Shown here: one piece after another, positions 40,921 to 48,659 of the stretch | Layout: each line of letters starts with the position of its first letter | Numbering within the stretch: position 1 is the stretch's first letter | Assembly: GCF_036226605.1 (NCBI RefSeq) | Contig: NZ_CP109000.1 | Span: forward strand, 3,964,501-4,028,500 | Direction: 5' to 3' | DNA from: Streptomyces sp. NBC_00704 | GTDB taxonomy: Bacteria > Actinomycetota > Actinomycetes > Streptomycetales > Streptomycetaceae | DNA length: 64,000 nt | The notes under the pieces: model-generated | Database searches by the model: none | What the model was told of the DNA's origin: nothing | The model's input: the letters and a program-made list of their open reading frames with translations, nothing else | Program-made: the position numbers and the translations under genes

Positions 40921-41547
40921 ATGATCCGCAACCGCCGCAAGGCCTTCCTTGTCTCCGCCGCGCTTCTGGGCGGCACCCTGCTGATGACGGCGTGCAACCA
41001 GAGCGACGACGCCGACAGCTCCTCCGGCAAGGCCGACGTGTCCGCGGCGGCGAGCAAGTCTGGCGCCACAGGCGTCAGCGGTGCCTCCGGCTCTCCCTCC
41101 GGTTCCGGGAGCACGTCCGGCGGCAGCACGTCCGGTCCCGGGAGCAAGACCGGTGGCAGCACGTCCGGTGTCGGGAAGACGTCCGGCGGTGGCAGCACGT
41201 CCGGTTCCGGGGGCACGTCCGAGTCCGGCGAGACCGTCGTGGAGGGCCTCGACAAGGGCAAGGGCGTCAGCGGCACCTGGTACGGCATCGTGCGGTACGT
41301 GGCGCCCGGCAAGTACCTGGTCGACGGTCCTGCGGCCCAGGGCGCCGGCGGTGAGCAGCAGGCGTTCTTCCTCGCCGAGGACACCGTGATCCTGGGCGGG
41401 GGCCAGATCTGCGGCACCGCCGGCTCGAAGGTGGACGCTCCCTGCGAGGAGGCCGACCTGGAGAAGGCCGCCAAGAAGGGTGTGGAGGCCGAGGTCGTGG
41501 TCAAGAACGGCGTGGCCACTCAGATCACCGACGGTGCGCTCCGCTGA
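40921..41547 (+). CDS. Lipoprotein with Ser/Gly-rich linker
   Basis: A 208-residue exported lipoprotein: basic start (MIRNRRKAF), hydrophobic core (LVSAALLGGTLLM) and lipobox LMTAC with Cys25. Residues 26-105 are a Ser/Gly/Thr linker (GSTSGGSTSGPGSKTGG...). The C-terminal domain (VSGTWYGIVRYVAPGKYLVDG; FFLAEDTVILGGGQICG; EAEVVVKNGVATQITDG) is a compact beta domain with two Cys that could pair. A GGGGAATT site precedes the ATG. Function unknown. Confidence 0.85.
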   Translation: MIRNRRKAFLVSAALLGGTLLMTACNQSDDADSSSGKADVSAAASKSGATGVSGASGSPSGSGSTSGGSTSGPGSKTGGSTSGVGKTSGGGSTSGSGGTSESGETVVEGLDKGKGVSGTWYGIVRYVAPGKYLVDGPAAQGAGGEQQAFFLAEDTVILGGGQICGTAGSKVDAPCEEADLEKAAKKGVEAEVVVKNGVATQITDGALR

Positions 41548-41567
41548 TCCGACAGCTTGGACGAGCG

Positions 41568-41608
41568 GAGGCGGTCTGCCGGAAGCCACACTTCCGGCAG
41601 GCCGCCTC
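41568..41608. terminator. Bidirectional terminator
   Basis: GAGGCGG-t-CTGCCGGAAG (41568-41585) pairs with CTTCCGGCAG-g-CCGCCTC (41591-41608). It stands between convergent lipoprotein and HtrA-like genes. Confidence 0.85.
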
Positions 41609-41676
41609 ACTCATTGCCGCGCACGCGCGTATGGGGGCGGTGGTTGCCGCGTCCCGGGAGGCACGCGCGCGTGGGG

Positions 41677-43302
41677 TCAGCTGTCGCCCTTGCGGGAGCC
41701 GAGGGTGAGGTCGACGGTGTGGGTCTTGCCGCCGCGTTCGTAGGTGATCGTGACCTTGTCGCCGGGCTGGTGGGTCCAGATCTCGCCGATGAGGGTGGGG
41801 CCGCTGTCGATCACCATGTCGTCGAGCTTGGTGATGACGTCGCCGGGCTTGAGGCCGGCCCGGTCGGCGGGGCCACCGGACTCGACCGCCGAGGAGCCGC
41901 CCTCGGCGGTGTCGGTGATCTTCGCGCCGCCCGAGCCCTCCTGGAGGGAGACCGACGCGCCGATCTTGGCGTAGACGGGCTCGCCGGTCCTGATCAGCTG
42001 CTGGGCGACGTTCTTGGCCTGGTTGATCGGGATGGCGAAGCCGAGGCCGATCGAGCCGGACTGGGCGGTGCCGCCGAGCCCGCCGCCGCCGGTGGACTGG
42101 ATCGCGGAGTTGATGCCGATGACGTTGCCCGAGGCGTCCAGCAGCGGGCCGCCGGAGTTGCCCGGGTTGATCGAGGCGTCCGTCTGCAGGGCGCTCATGT
42201 AGGAGGCGGAGCTGCCGGAGCCGTCGCTGGAGGCCACCGGGCGGTTCTTCGCGCTGATGATGCCCGTGGTGACCGTGTTGGACAGTCCGAAGGGGGCGCC
42301 GATCGCGATCGTCGAGTCGCCGACCGCCACCTTGTCGGAGTTGCCGAGGGTGAGCGGCTTGAGGTCCGAGGGGGCGTTCTTCAGCTTGATGACGGCGACG
42401 TCGTAGCCCTTGGCGTGCCCGACGACCTCGGCGTTGTACTTCTTGCCGTCGGGGAAGGTCGCCGTCAGCTTGCCTCCGTCGACCGCCTCCGCCACCACGT
42501 GGTTGTTGGTGACGATGTGGCCCTGGGTGTCGAAGACGAACCCGGTGCCGGTGCCGCCCTCGCCGCTGCTGGACTCGGCCTCGATGGTGACCGTGCTGGG
42601 CAGGGCCCTGGCGGCCACGCCCGCGACCGTGCCGGGATCGCGCTTCACCGCGCCGCCCTCGGTGGAGGCGGAGACGGTGGTGGAGCCGCTGTCGTCGTCG
42701 TTCCTGGCGAGGGTGTAGCCGAGGCCGCCGCCCAGACCGCCGGCGACCAGCGCGGCGATCAGGACCGCTGCGACGAGCCCGCCGCGGCCACGGCCCGACT
42801 TCGGCGCGGGCTGCTGGTAGGAGGCTCCCCAGACGGTGCCGCTGCCGCCGCCCGCGCCGCCCGCACCGGACCCGTCGGCGCCGTACGCGTGCGTGCCCGC
42901 ACCGGCGTCGGCGTACAGGGGGGTCGCCGGGGGCGGGTTCTGCCAGTCGTTCCCGGACGCGGCCGGGGGGCCCTGGGGCGCGGCGGACTCGTGCGCGGCG
43001 GAGGCGTGGGGGACGGTCGGCGGCGGCCAGTCGCCGTCGACCGGAGCGGTCGGCGCGGGCGCCGCCGGGGGCGTACTGGGCGGCGGCCAGGCGCCCTCGG
43101 GCGCGCCGGTCGCACCGGCCGCCCCCGCGGGGACGTGCTCGGGCGCCTGCGGGGGCGCCGCCGGGAGCGGGGTGGTGGGCGCGCCGGCGTCCGGCGCGGA
43201 CGCCTGCGAGGCGGCCGAGGGAGACTCCACCGGCACGGGAGGTGCGGACGGGGCCGGGGGTACCTGAGTGCCCTCGCTCTTGCCCTCGTTCTCGGTGCTC
43301 AC
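41677..43302 (-). CDS. HtrA/DegP-like membrane-anchored serine protease with PDZ domain
   Basis: A 541-residue protein. A Pro/Ala-rich cytoplasmic N-terminus of about 190 residues precedes one helix (GGLVAAVLIAALVAGGLGGG). The trypsin-like domain has His in HIVTNNHVV, Asp in GYDVAVIKL and Ser in INPGNSGGPLLDASG, so the triad is intact. The C-terminal PDZ domain carries ESGGPADRAGLKPGDVITKLDD. GAGGAG precedes the GTG at 43302. It acts outside the membrane on misfolded proteins. Upstream TCTCAG direct repeats at 43550 suggest control by an OmpR-type regulator. Confidence 0.92.
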   Translation of the reverse strand: MSTENEGKSEGTQVPPAPSAPPVPVESPSAASQASAPDAGAPTTPLPAAPPQAPEHVPAGAAGATGAPEGAWPPPSTPPAAPAPTAPVDGDWPPPTVPHASAAHESAAPQGPPAASGNDWQNPPPATPLYADAGAGTHAYGADGSGAGGAGGGSGTVWGASYQQPAPKSGRGRGGLVAAVLIAALVAGGLGGGLGYTLARNDDDSGSTTVSASTEGGAVKRDPGTVAGVAARALPSTVTIEAESSSGEGGTGTGFVFDTQGHIVTNNHVVAEAVDGGKLTATFPDGKKYNAEVVGHAKGYDVAVIKLKNAPSDLKPLTLGNSDKVAVGDSTIAIGAPFGLSNTVTTGIISAKNRPVASSDGSGSSASYMSALQTDASINPGNSGGPLLDASGNVIGINSAIQSTGGGGLGGTAQSGSIGLGFAIPINQAKNVAQQLIRTGEPVYAKIGASVSLQEGSGGAKITDTAEGGSSAVESGGPADRAGLKPGDVITKLDDMVIDSGPTLIGEIWTHQPGDKVTITYERGGKTHTVDLTLGSRKGDS

Positions 43303-43549
43303 AGCTCTTCTCCTCGATCCACGGCTGTTTTCGGCGGTCGCACTGGGTGGCACGGGGTCGTGCTCGTCGGCGCTCGACGCGCTTCGTCGCACGCTTCGTC
43401 CACTACCCGGCGCGCTGAAGCTGTTGCCTGTCCTTTTGTACGTCTCAGCTTTTCCCACGGGCCGTCAGAGCACCATAAGCGGTGCCTGTGGGTCCACGGT
43501 CTTTCTTTATAAGGGTCAATACGCACAATAAGCGCGCATCTTCAAAAGA

Positions 43550-43566
43550 TCTCAGAGGGTTCTCAG
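43550..43566. promoter_or_regulatory. TCTCAG direct repeats (11-bp period)
   Basis: TCTCAGAGGGTTCTCAG: hexamers at 43550-43555 and 43561-43566, one helical turn apart, in the htrA/gdpD divergent region. The same hexamer clusters before the response-regulator gene at 4763-4821. Confidence 0.6.
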
Positions 43567-43596
43567 ACGACGGTCCGACGGTGGCACGATGACGCG

Positions 43597-44433
43597 GTGA
43601 CTCACGCACGGCAGCACCACATTCAAGTCGTCGCCCACCGGGGCGCCTCCGAGGAGGCCCCCGAGCACACCCTGGCCGCGTACAAGAAGGCGATCGAGGA
43701 CGGTGCGGACGCCCTCGAATGCGATGTACGGCTCACCGCGGACGGTCACCTCGTGTGCGTGCACGACCGCCGCGTCAACCGTACGTCCAACGGACGCGGC
43801 GCGGTCTCCGCCCTGGAACTCGCCGACCTGGCGGCGCTGGACTTCGGCTCCTGGAAGACCAAGGAGGCGCACGAGGCCTGGCACGCGCGCGAGGAGGACC
43901 CCGACTGGGAGGTCCGGCCCGAGGACCGCGAGGAGACCTCCGTCCTGACCCTCGAGCGGCTCCTGGAGCTGGTCTCCGACGCGGGACGGCGGGTCGAGCT
44001 GGCCATCGAGACGAAGCATCCGACCCGCTGGGCCGGACAGGTGGAGGAGCGGCTGCTGACGCTGCTCAAGCGCTTCGGCCTGGACGCGCCCGCCTCCCCG
44101 GCCGAGTCACCGGTGCGGATCATGAGCTTCTCGGCGCGCTCGCTGCACCGGGTGCACGCCGCCGCGCCCACGATCCCGGCCGTCTACCTGATGCAGTTCG
44201 TCTCGCCCCGGCTGCGCGACGGACGGCTGCCCGCGGGAGTCGGGATCGCCGGCCCCTCGATCCGCATCGTGCGCGGTCACCCGGCGTACGTCGAGCGGCT
44301 GAAGCGGGCCGGTCACCAGGTGCACGTGTGGACCGTGAACGAGCCGCGGGACGTCGACCTCTGCGTCGGGCTGGGCGTCGACGCCATCATCACCAACCGT
44401 CCGCGCGCGACCCTGCGACGCCTGGGCCGCTGA
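43597..44433 (+). CDS. Glycerophosphodiester phosphodiesterase
   Basis: A 278-residue TIM-barrel enzyme that hydrolyses glycerophosphodiesters to glycerol-3-phosphate and an alcohol. Motifs: VVAHRGASEEAPEHTLAAY near 12 (catalytic HRG), DALECDVRLTADGHLVCVHD (metal Glu/Asp and catalytic His), ELAIETKHP, and the C-terminal VHVWTVNEPRDVD. There is an insert of charged residues after FGSWKTKEAHEAW. No signal peptide, so cytosolic. It diverges from the HtrA-like gene. Confidence 0.92.
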   Translation: MTHARQHHIQVVAHRGASEEAPEHTLAAYKKAIEDGADALECDVRLTADGHLVCVHDRRVNRTSNGRGAVSALELADLAALDFGSWKTKEAHEAWHAREEDPDWEVRPEDREETSVLTLERLLELVSDAGRRVELAIETKHPTRWAGQVEERLLTLLKRFGLDAPASPAESPVRIMSFSARSLHRVHAAAPTIPAVYLMQFVSPRLRDGRLPAGVGIAGPSIRIVRGHPAYVERLKRAGHQVHVWTVNEPRDVDLCVGLGVDAIITNRPRATLRRLGR

Positions 44434-44822
44434 ATCGCCCCCGCCCCGCCCGGCCAGGCCCGGTCAGCCCGGCTCGGCCCGGCTGCGACTCCTCCGCACG
44501 GGCCGGAATCGAGCGGTCGTACGGCTCTGCCGGAAGCCCTCCGGAAGCCGTCCGGGAGCCCTCGTTGTCCCTCGGAGGCCACACACGTCCCAGAAGCCCC
44601 ATCCATACCTCTTGACCCACAGCGCCACCTACAGCATTCTCCGTTCTCAGCCATACCGCCCAGATTCAGCCACTCGCTGACCAGCCCCTCACAGGGAGTG
44701 CTCCGGCGCGTTCGGTCCGTGTTCGGTCGTGCCGAATGCGTCCCCGGACCTGCGCCGGCCGGTTTCCGGTACAGGCCAATGGGGCATCCACACCGTGGCG
44801 TGGGGCGAAGGAGGTCTCGGGG
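44434..44822. other. Intergenic region before the RsbW-like gene
   Basis: GC-rich with no gene seen. TTGACC at 44612 followed after 17 bp by CATTCT is a possible promoter, and one TTCTCAG lies at 44644. The open frame into this region from the next gene lacks a good start. Confidence 0.4.
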
Positions 44823-45374
44823 GTGGCGTTGGTGGTGGCACAGGAGGTGCCCGCGTCGTCGAGCATGGCCGTACCCCATGGCCCTGCGGGCGTGGGGAAC
44901 GCGAGACACCGCATGCGCGATCAGCTGCGCAGGGGCGGGGTGTCGGAATCGGTCATCGACGACGCCGTACTGATCCTTTCCGAACTCTTGAGCAACGCCT
45001 GCAAGCACGGCAGACCACTGGGCGACGCCCTGTCCGGGGACGGGGACGTCCGGGCCGCCTGGCGCGTCGATCCGGGCGGCCGGCTGGTGGTCGAGGTGAC
45101 CGACGGCGGCGGCCCGACCCGCCCCGCCCCGGCGACCCCGTCCGTCACCGCCCACGGCGGCCGCGGGCTCAACATCATCACGGCGCTGGCCGACGACTGG
45201 GGCGTCCGCGACGACGCGCGCGGCGAGGTCACGGTGTGGGTCGTCGTCCACGCGGACGTGTACGACCCCGACGCGGGCTGCCGGCGCGACGACTTCGCGT
45301 CCCGGGTCGCGGCCCCTTCGGTCGCGTCCATGGCCGGCCTGGACTTCGCGGACGTCTTCGACGACATGGACTAG
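44823..45374 (+). CDS. RsbW/SpoIIAB-like ATP-binding regulator 1
   Basis: A 183-residue GHKL ATPase without a His-kinase DHp domain. N box AVLILSELLSNACKHG, G1 VEVTDGGGPT, G2 GGRGLNIITALADDWG. Such proteins bind and often phosphorylate anti-anti-sigma factors. AAGGAGG lies 8 bases before the GTG at 44823. No sigma or antagonist gene is adjacent, so partners are elsewhere; the phosphatase at 48660 belongs to the same kind of circuit. Confidence 0.85.
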   Translation: MALVVAQEVPASSSMAVPHGPAGVGNARHRMRDQLRRGGVSESVIDDAVLILSELLSNACKHGRPLGDALSGDGDVRAAWRVDPGGRLVVEVTDGGGPTRPAPATPSVTAHGGRGLNIITALADDWGVRDDARGEVTVWVVVHADVYDPDAGCRRDDFASRVAAPSVASMAGLDFADVFDDMD

Positions 45375-45580
45375 CTGTACTGCCCTGAGAGGTTCGACGA
45401 CGTGGTCTAGCCAGCCAGGGCCTGTCGTTCGGATCACCGCGCGGCCGCAGCCGCGTCTGCCCCCGTGCCGTCCGCCGTCTGCCGTCCGCGAGCCGGGCGT
45501 TGTCCACAGGTTCCGGTGACGGAGCGTGCGAACGGTTAGGCTCCCGGCGTATCAGACGAGCCGTACCCGGGAGACACCCA

Positions 45581-46546
45581 GTGGCCAAGAAGCGACCCCA
45601 GACGAAGGCCAAGCGGCCGCAGCTCACCGACGGGGACATCCCGGTCGTCGGCGCGCGGGAGCCCTGCCCCTGCGGCAGTGGCCGCCGCTACAAGGCCTGT
45701 CACGGCCGGGCCGCCGCGCACGCCGTGACCGAGCTGGTGCAGCGCCCCTTCGAGGGGCTGCCGGGCGAGGGCGACTGGGTGGCGCTGCGCGAGCTGGTGC
45801 CGGCCGCCACGGTGGAACTGGCGCTCAGGGACGGCCTGCCCGAGGGCGTTCCGTCGGTCACGCTCGCCACGGTGCTGCCGATGGCGTGGCCCGCCCTGCG
45901 CCGGGACGACGGCTCGGTGCTGCTCGGCCTCCAGAACGACACGCCGTCCGGGGACATCAGCCGCGACCTGGCCGACACCCTGACGCGCGCCCTGGAAGCG
46001 GAGCCGGGGACCCCGGTCCAGGCGCGCCGCGCCCCGGCCGACGGTCCGCGGATGCAGGACCTGCTCGACCCGGAGGGCACGTTCGCGCCAGTTGTGCACA
46101 GCGGTTTCGAGTTCTGGGTGCCGGACCCGGAGAACGCCGCGCCCGAGGTGGCCGCCTCCCTGGAGCGGGCGAACGCCGCGGCCATCCCCACCGTCAAGCT
46201 GACCGGGGTGGACGCCGCGTACTGGTGCGAGACGCCGGAGAAGAACCATCTGCGCTGGGTCATGCCGCACCCGGAGGAGCGGCTTCTGGACGCTCTCGCG
46301 CGGCTGCACGCCGCGGGCGCGGCCGGTCTCGGGGAGGGCACGCGGCTGGTGGGCTCCTTCCGGGCGCACGGTCTGACGGTGCCGGTGTGGGACCTGCCGA
46401 GCGCGGTCACCGCGGACGACGTGGAGAAGCCGGCCGCGGAGTTCGCCGAGCGGCTCGCCGTCGCCCTGGCCTCGGACGCGCCGCTCACGGCGGACGAGCG
46501 TCGCGCGCGGGGCGGCCTCACCAACCGACAGGTGACGCTCAGCTGA
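45581..46546 (+). CDS. SEC-C motif / DUF5926 protein
   Basis: A 321-residue protein. The N-terminus is basic (AKKRPQTKAKRPQL) and carries the SEC-C zinc motif REPCPCGSGRRYKACHG, known from SecA C-termini. The remainder is the DUF5926 domain (FEFWVPDPENAAPEVAASLERANAAAIPTVKL; YWCETPEKNHLRWVMPHPEE), found in nearly all actinobacteria. GGGAG precedes the GTG at 45581. Cytosolic; function not established, though the zinc motif suggests ribosome or preprotein contact. Confidence 0.85.
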   Translation: MAKKRPQTKAKRPQLTDGDIPVVGAREPCPCGSGRRYKACHGRAAAHAVTELVQRPFEGLPGEGDWVALRELVPAATVELALRDGLPEGVPSVTLATVLPMAWPALRRDDGSVLLGLQNDTPSGDISRDLADTLTRALEAEPGTPVQARRAPADGPRMQDLLDPEGTFAPVVHSGFEFWVPDPENAAPEVAASLERANAAAIPTVKLTGVDAAYWCETPEKNHLRWVMPHPEERLLDALARLHAAGAAGLGEGTRLVGSFRAHGLTVPVWDLPSAVTADDVEKPAAEFAERLAVALASDAPLTADERRARGGLTNRQVTLS

Positions 46547-46705
46547 CGCACAGGGTTCCAACAGGCCCCGGTGGAAGGGCCGTTCGGGACTGAGGTGCGG
46601 GCGGCCGGGGTGAGTCCGCTCACAACTGCCGTCCGCACAAGGCGAGTCGACGCCACAAGCACCGATTCGCCCGTGTCCGGAAAGCCGATGAAAACTAGAG
46701 ATCGA

Positions 46706-46786
46706 ATTTGCGCAGGGCCGATCTCTTGTTACCGTTCGAGTAGCCCGGTTGCTGGTGCATCCCCCGTCGCCAGCAACCGGGTTTTT
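46706..46786 (+). ncRNA. Candidate small RNA with intrinsic terminator
   Basis: Between the DUF5926 stop and a convergent gene lies an AT-richer segment with a possible -10 element (TAGAGA at 46696) and no frame. It ends in a strong terminator: CCCGGTTGCTGG (46744-46755), CCAGCAACCGGG (46770-46781) and TTTTT. GCCGATCTCTTGTTACCG precedes the stem. The 5' end is estimated. It could instead be the 3' end of the DUF5926 transcript. Confidence 0.45.
46744..46786 (+). terminator. Rho-independent terminator with U-tract
   Basis: 12-bp perfect stem, 14-base loop, five T. Rare in this GC-rich window, where other hairpins lack a T run. Confidence 0.92.
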
Positions 46787-46822
46787 CCGTGCGCGAATCC
46801 GCTCACGCGGAGACAGCGCACG

Positions 46823-47464
46823 TCAACTCCCCGTGTCCGTCGGCGAGTTGCTGCCGGAGCGCAACAGCAGCCGTCCGCCCTCCGATGCTCGTGCGAACTC
46901 CGCGACCGCCGTGTAGGCGGGCAGATCGCCACGGCTGCGTTCGTGGGGCGTCTCGCAGGACAGCGGTTCGTCCTCGGCGCCCACCGCGCATTTCGTCTGC
47001 ACCGTGCGGCCCGCGGGACCCATGAGGCTCAGGAAGGCGCCCAGGGCGCGCCCGGTGGCGTTGCGGTAGTACGTGCGCGCCCAGGTGTCCTCGCCCTGGG
47101 ACAGCACGCAGGTCTGCGCCTCCACGCCGTCGGGGGAGGTCAGCTCGGGGCCGCAGCGGGCGGCGGTGGCCAGCCCCAGGCCGAGCAGCAGCGGAGACCG
47201 GGAGGGCGCGGCGTAGGGCGCCTTGCGGTCGCCGTGCTCCCCGGCGCGCGGACGGTGAGGTTCCGCGGCTCGCGGGCCGTGACGTTCCGCGCCGGGCGGG
47301 CCGGCCGGTCCGGCGGCGCGCGGGTCGCTCAGGTCGAGGGCGCGGGTGACGGCCGTGTCGGCCGTGCGTCCCTCGTCGCCGACCGGCCCCGCGGACGCCA
47401 TGGCCAGAGGCAGTGCGATCGCGCCGGCCACGGCGCCCCCGAGGGCGAGGAGACGAAGGTTCAT
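46823..47464 (-). CDS. Secreted hypothetical protein
   Basis: A 213-residue exported protein. Signal peptide MNLRLLALGGAVAGAIALPLAMASA (cleavage near 25). A charged Pro/Gly/His/Arg linker to about 85 is followed by a domain with four Cys (AARCGPELTS; AQTCVLSQGEDTWARTYYRN; VQTKCAVGAEDEPLSCETP) likely in two disulfides. The ATG at 47464 is selected because it starts the signal; an upstream frame start lacks one. Function unknown. Confidence 0.78.
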   Translation of the reverse strand: MNLRLLALGGAVAGAIALPLAMASAGPVGDEGRTADTAVTRALDLSDPRAAGPAGPPGAERHGPRAAEPHRPRAGEHGDRKAPYAAPSRSPLLLGLGLATAARCGPELTSPDGVEAQTCVLSQGEDTWARTYYRNATGRALGAFLSLMGPAGRTVQTKCAVGAEDEPLSCETPHERSRGDLPAYTAVAEFARASEGGRLLLRSGSNSPTDTGS

Positions 47465-47520
47465 GCACCGGAAGATAGAGGGCGAACCCGGGCTTGCCGC
47501 CCGGTGCGCGCCCGACACCC

Positions 47521-48186
47521 CTACAACTCGGGGGCGCTCACACCCGTACGAGTGAGGGCGTCGACGACGGCGTCCACGAGGGCCTCGACGTCGGGCACCC
47601 AGGGCGAGGCCGAGCCGGGCAGCGGCGCGCGTTCCCAGCGGATGCCGCCGCGGCCGGTCTCCGACGGCGGCAGGGCGATGTATCCGCCGTCGCCGTGGAA
47701 GCGCAGCGAGCCGGGGACGAAGTCCTTGGCGTAGAGCAGCTCACCGAGCTGCTCCATCGAGTACGGCCGCACCAGGAAGAACCAGCGGGTGGGGGAGGCC
47801 ACCACCGGGCCGAGGCGCATGCCCTGCAGGTCGAGCGCCACGAGCGCGCGCGAGGCGGCGAGGGCCGGGAGGCTGACCGCGCAGGGGGCGGCGCCCCCGG
47901 TGGCCAGGATGATCGGCGACGCCGGCCGGTTGCCCCACCACCAGCGCACCATGCGGGCGTCGGTGGTGGCCGCGAGGAGGCCGGGATCGAAGGGATGGGC
48001 GCCGGGGACCGTGCACTCCGGGTCGGGGCAGGTGCAGCGGGACGTGCTCCGCTGGTCCGCCGTCGCCCCTGGGAGGACGGGCCACTGCCATCGCGTCGCG
48101 AACGTCAGGGCCGCGTCGAGCAAGTCGGGCCCTCCGTCGTCGCGCCGGGACAGCAGCCTGCGTCGCTTTCCGAGGATCTCGCGCAT
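47521..48186 (-). CDS. Degenerate prim-pol-like protein
   Basis: A 221-residue protein with the outline of the prim-pol N-terminal domain: ALTFATRWQWPVLPGA, zinc-like insert (CTCPDPECTVPGAHPF), WWWGNRPASPIILATG, LVALDLQGMRLGPV and RFHGDGGYIALPPSETGRG. The metal-binding Asp pair of active relatives (DLD) is reduced to LDLQ and the His motif (SGGRHLWL) reads SPTRWFFLV, so catalysis is unlikely. It may be a DNA- or nucleotide-binding regulator. Upstream AT-rich sequence (48200-48290) would hold its promoter. Confidence 0.72.
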   Translation of the reverse strand: MREILGKRRRLLSRRDDGGPDLLDAALTFATRWQWPVLPGATADQRSTSRCTCPDPECTVPGAHPFDPGLLAATTDARMVRWWWGNRPASPIILATGGAAPCAVSLPALAASRALVALDLQGMRLGPVVASPTRWFFLVRPYSMEQLGELLYAKDFVPGSLRFHGDGGYIALPPSETGRGGIRWERAPLPGSASPWVPDVEALVDAVVDALTRTGVSAPEL

Positions 48187-48659
48187 GAGCGCTCGTTCCT
48201 TTCCGTTGCACCGCTGGCAACACCGTGGGTCTCATCACACCATGTGTCGATCACTTCACTGTGCGTACCTTGTGGCGCATCACACCCCTGTCCTGGACAA
48301 GGGAGACCCCTCAGGGTCGAGGTGGCGGCTGCCTCCGCGGCCGCTCCGTCCGACTTGCGTCCCTCTCGTGCCTGGGTGTGGCGTGGGGTGGCGAAGTCTG
48401 GCGTTTGGCGTCGCGCGTATTTCTCTCCGCCTCCACCACGGGAGGATGGGGCACGGTCGTCGATGACTATGACGCCCGGTCCGGTCACCGGGTTCCGGGA
48501 GGCTCCCTACGAGCCCCCGACGACCCCGGCCCTTACCGAGTACGTACCCACCGCGTCCGCTGTGACGCTCCGTCGAGCAAACCCAGTCGACCGCAATCAC
48601 CCCTTACCCGAGGCAGTTTTAGGCCAACTTCGCATTTTCGCAAGGGAGCCGGAAGAACC
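48187..48659. other. Long divergent promoter region
   Basis: A 473-bp gap between the divergent prim-pol-like and phosphatase genes. It includes AT-richer patches (48215-48290) with CATCACACCATG and CATCACACCCCT. The phosphatase frame stays open through it, but codon use is poor and no start has a ribosome site until 48660. No RNA recognised. Confidence 0.5.
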
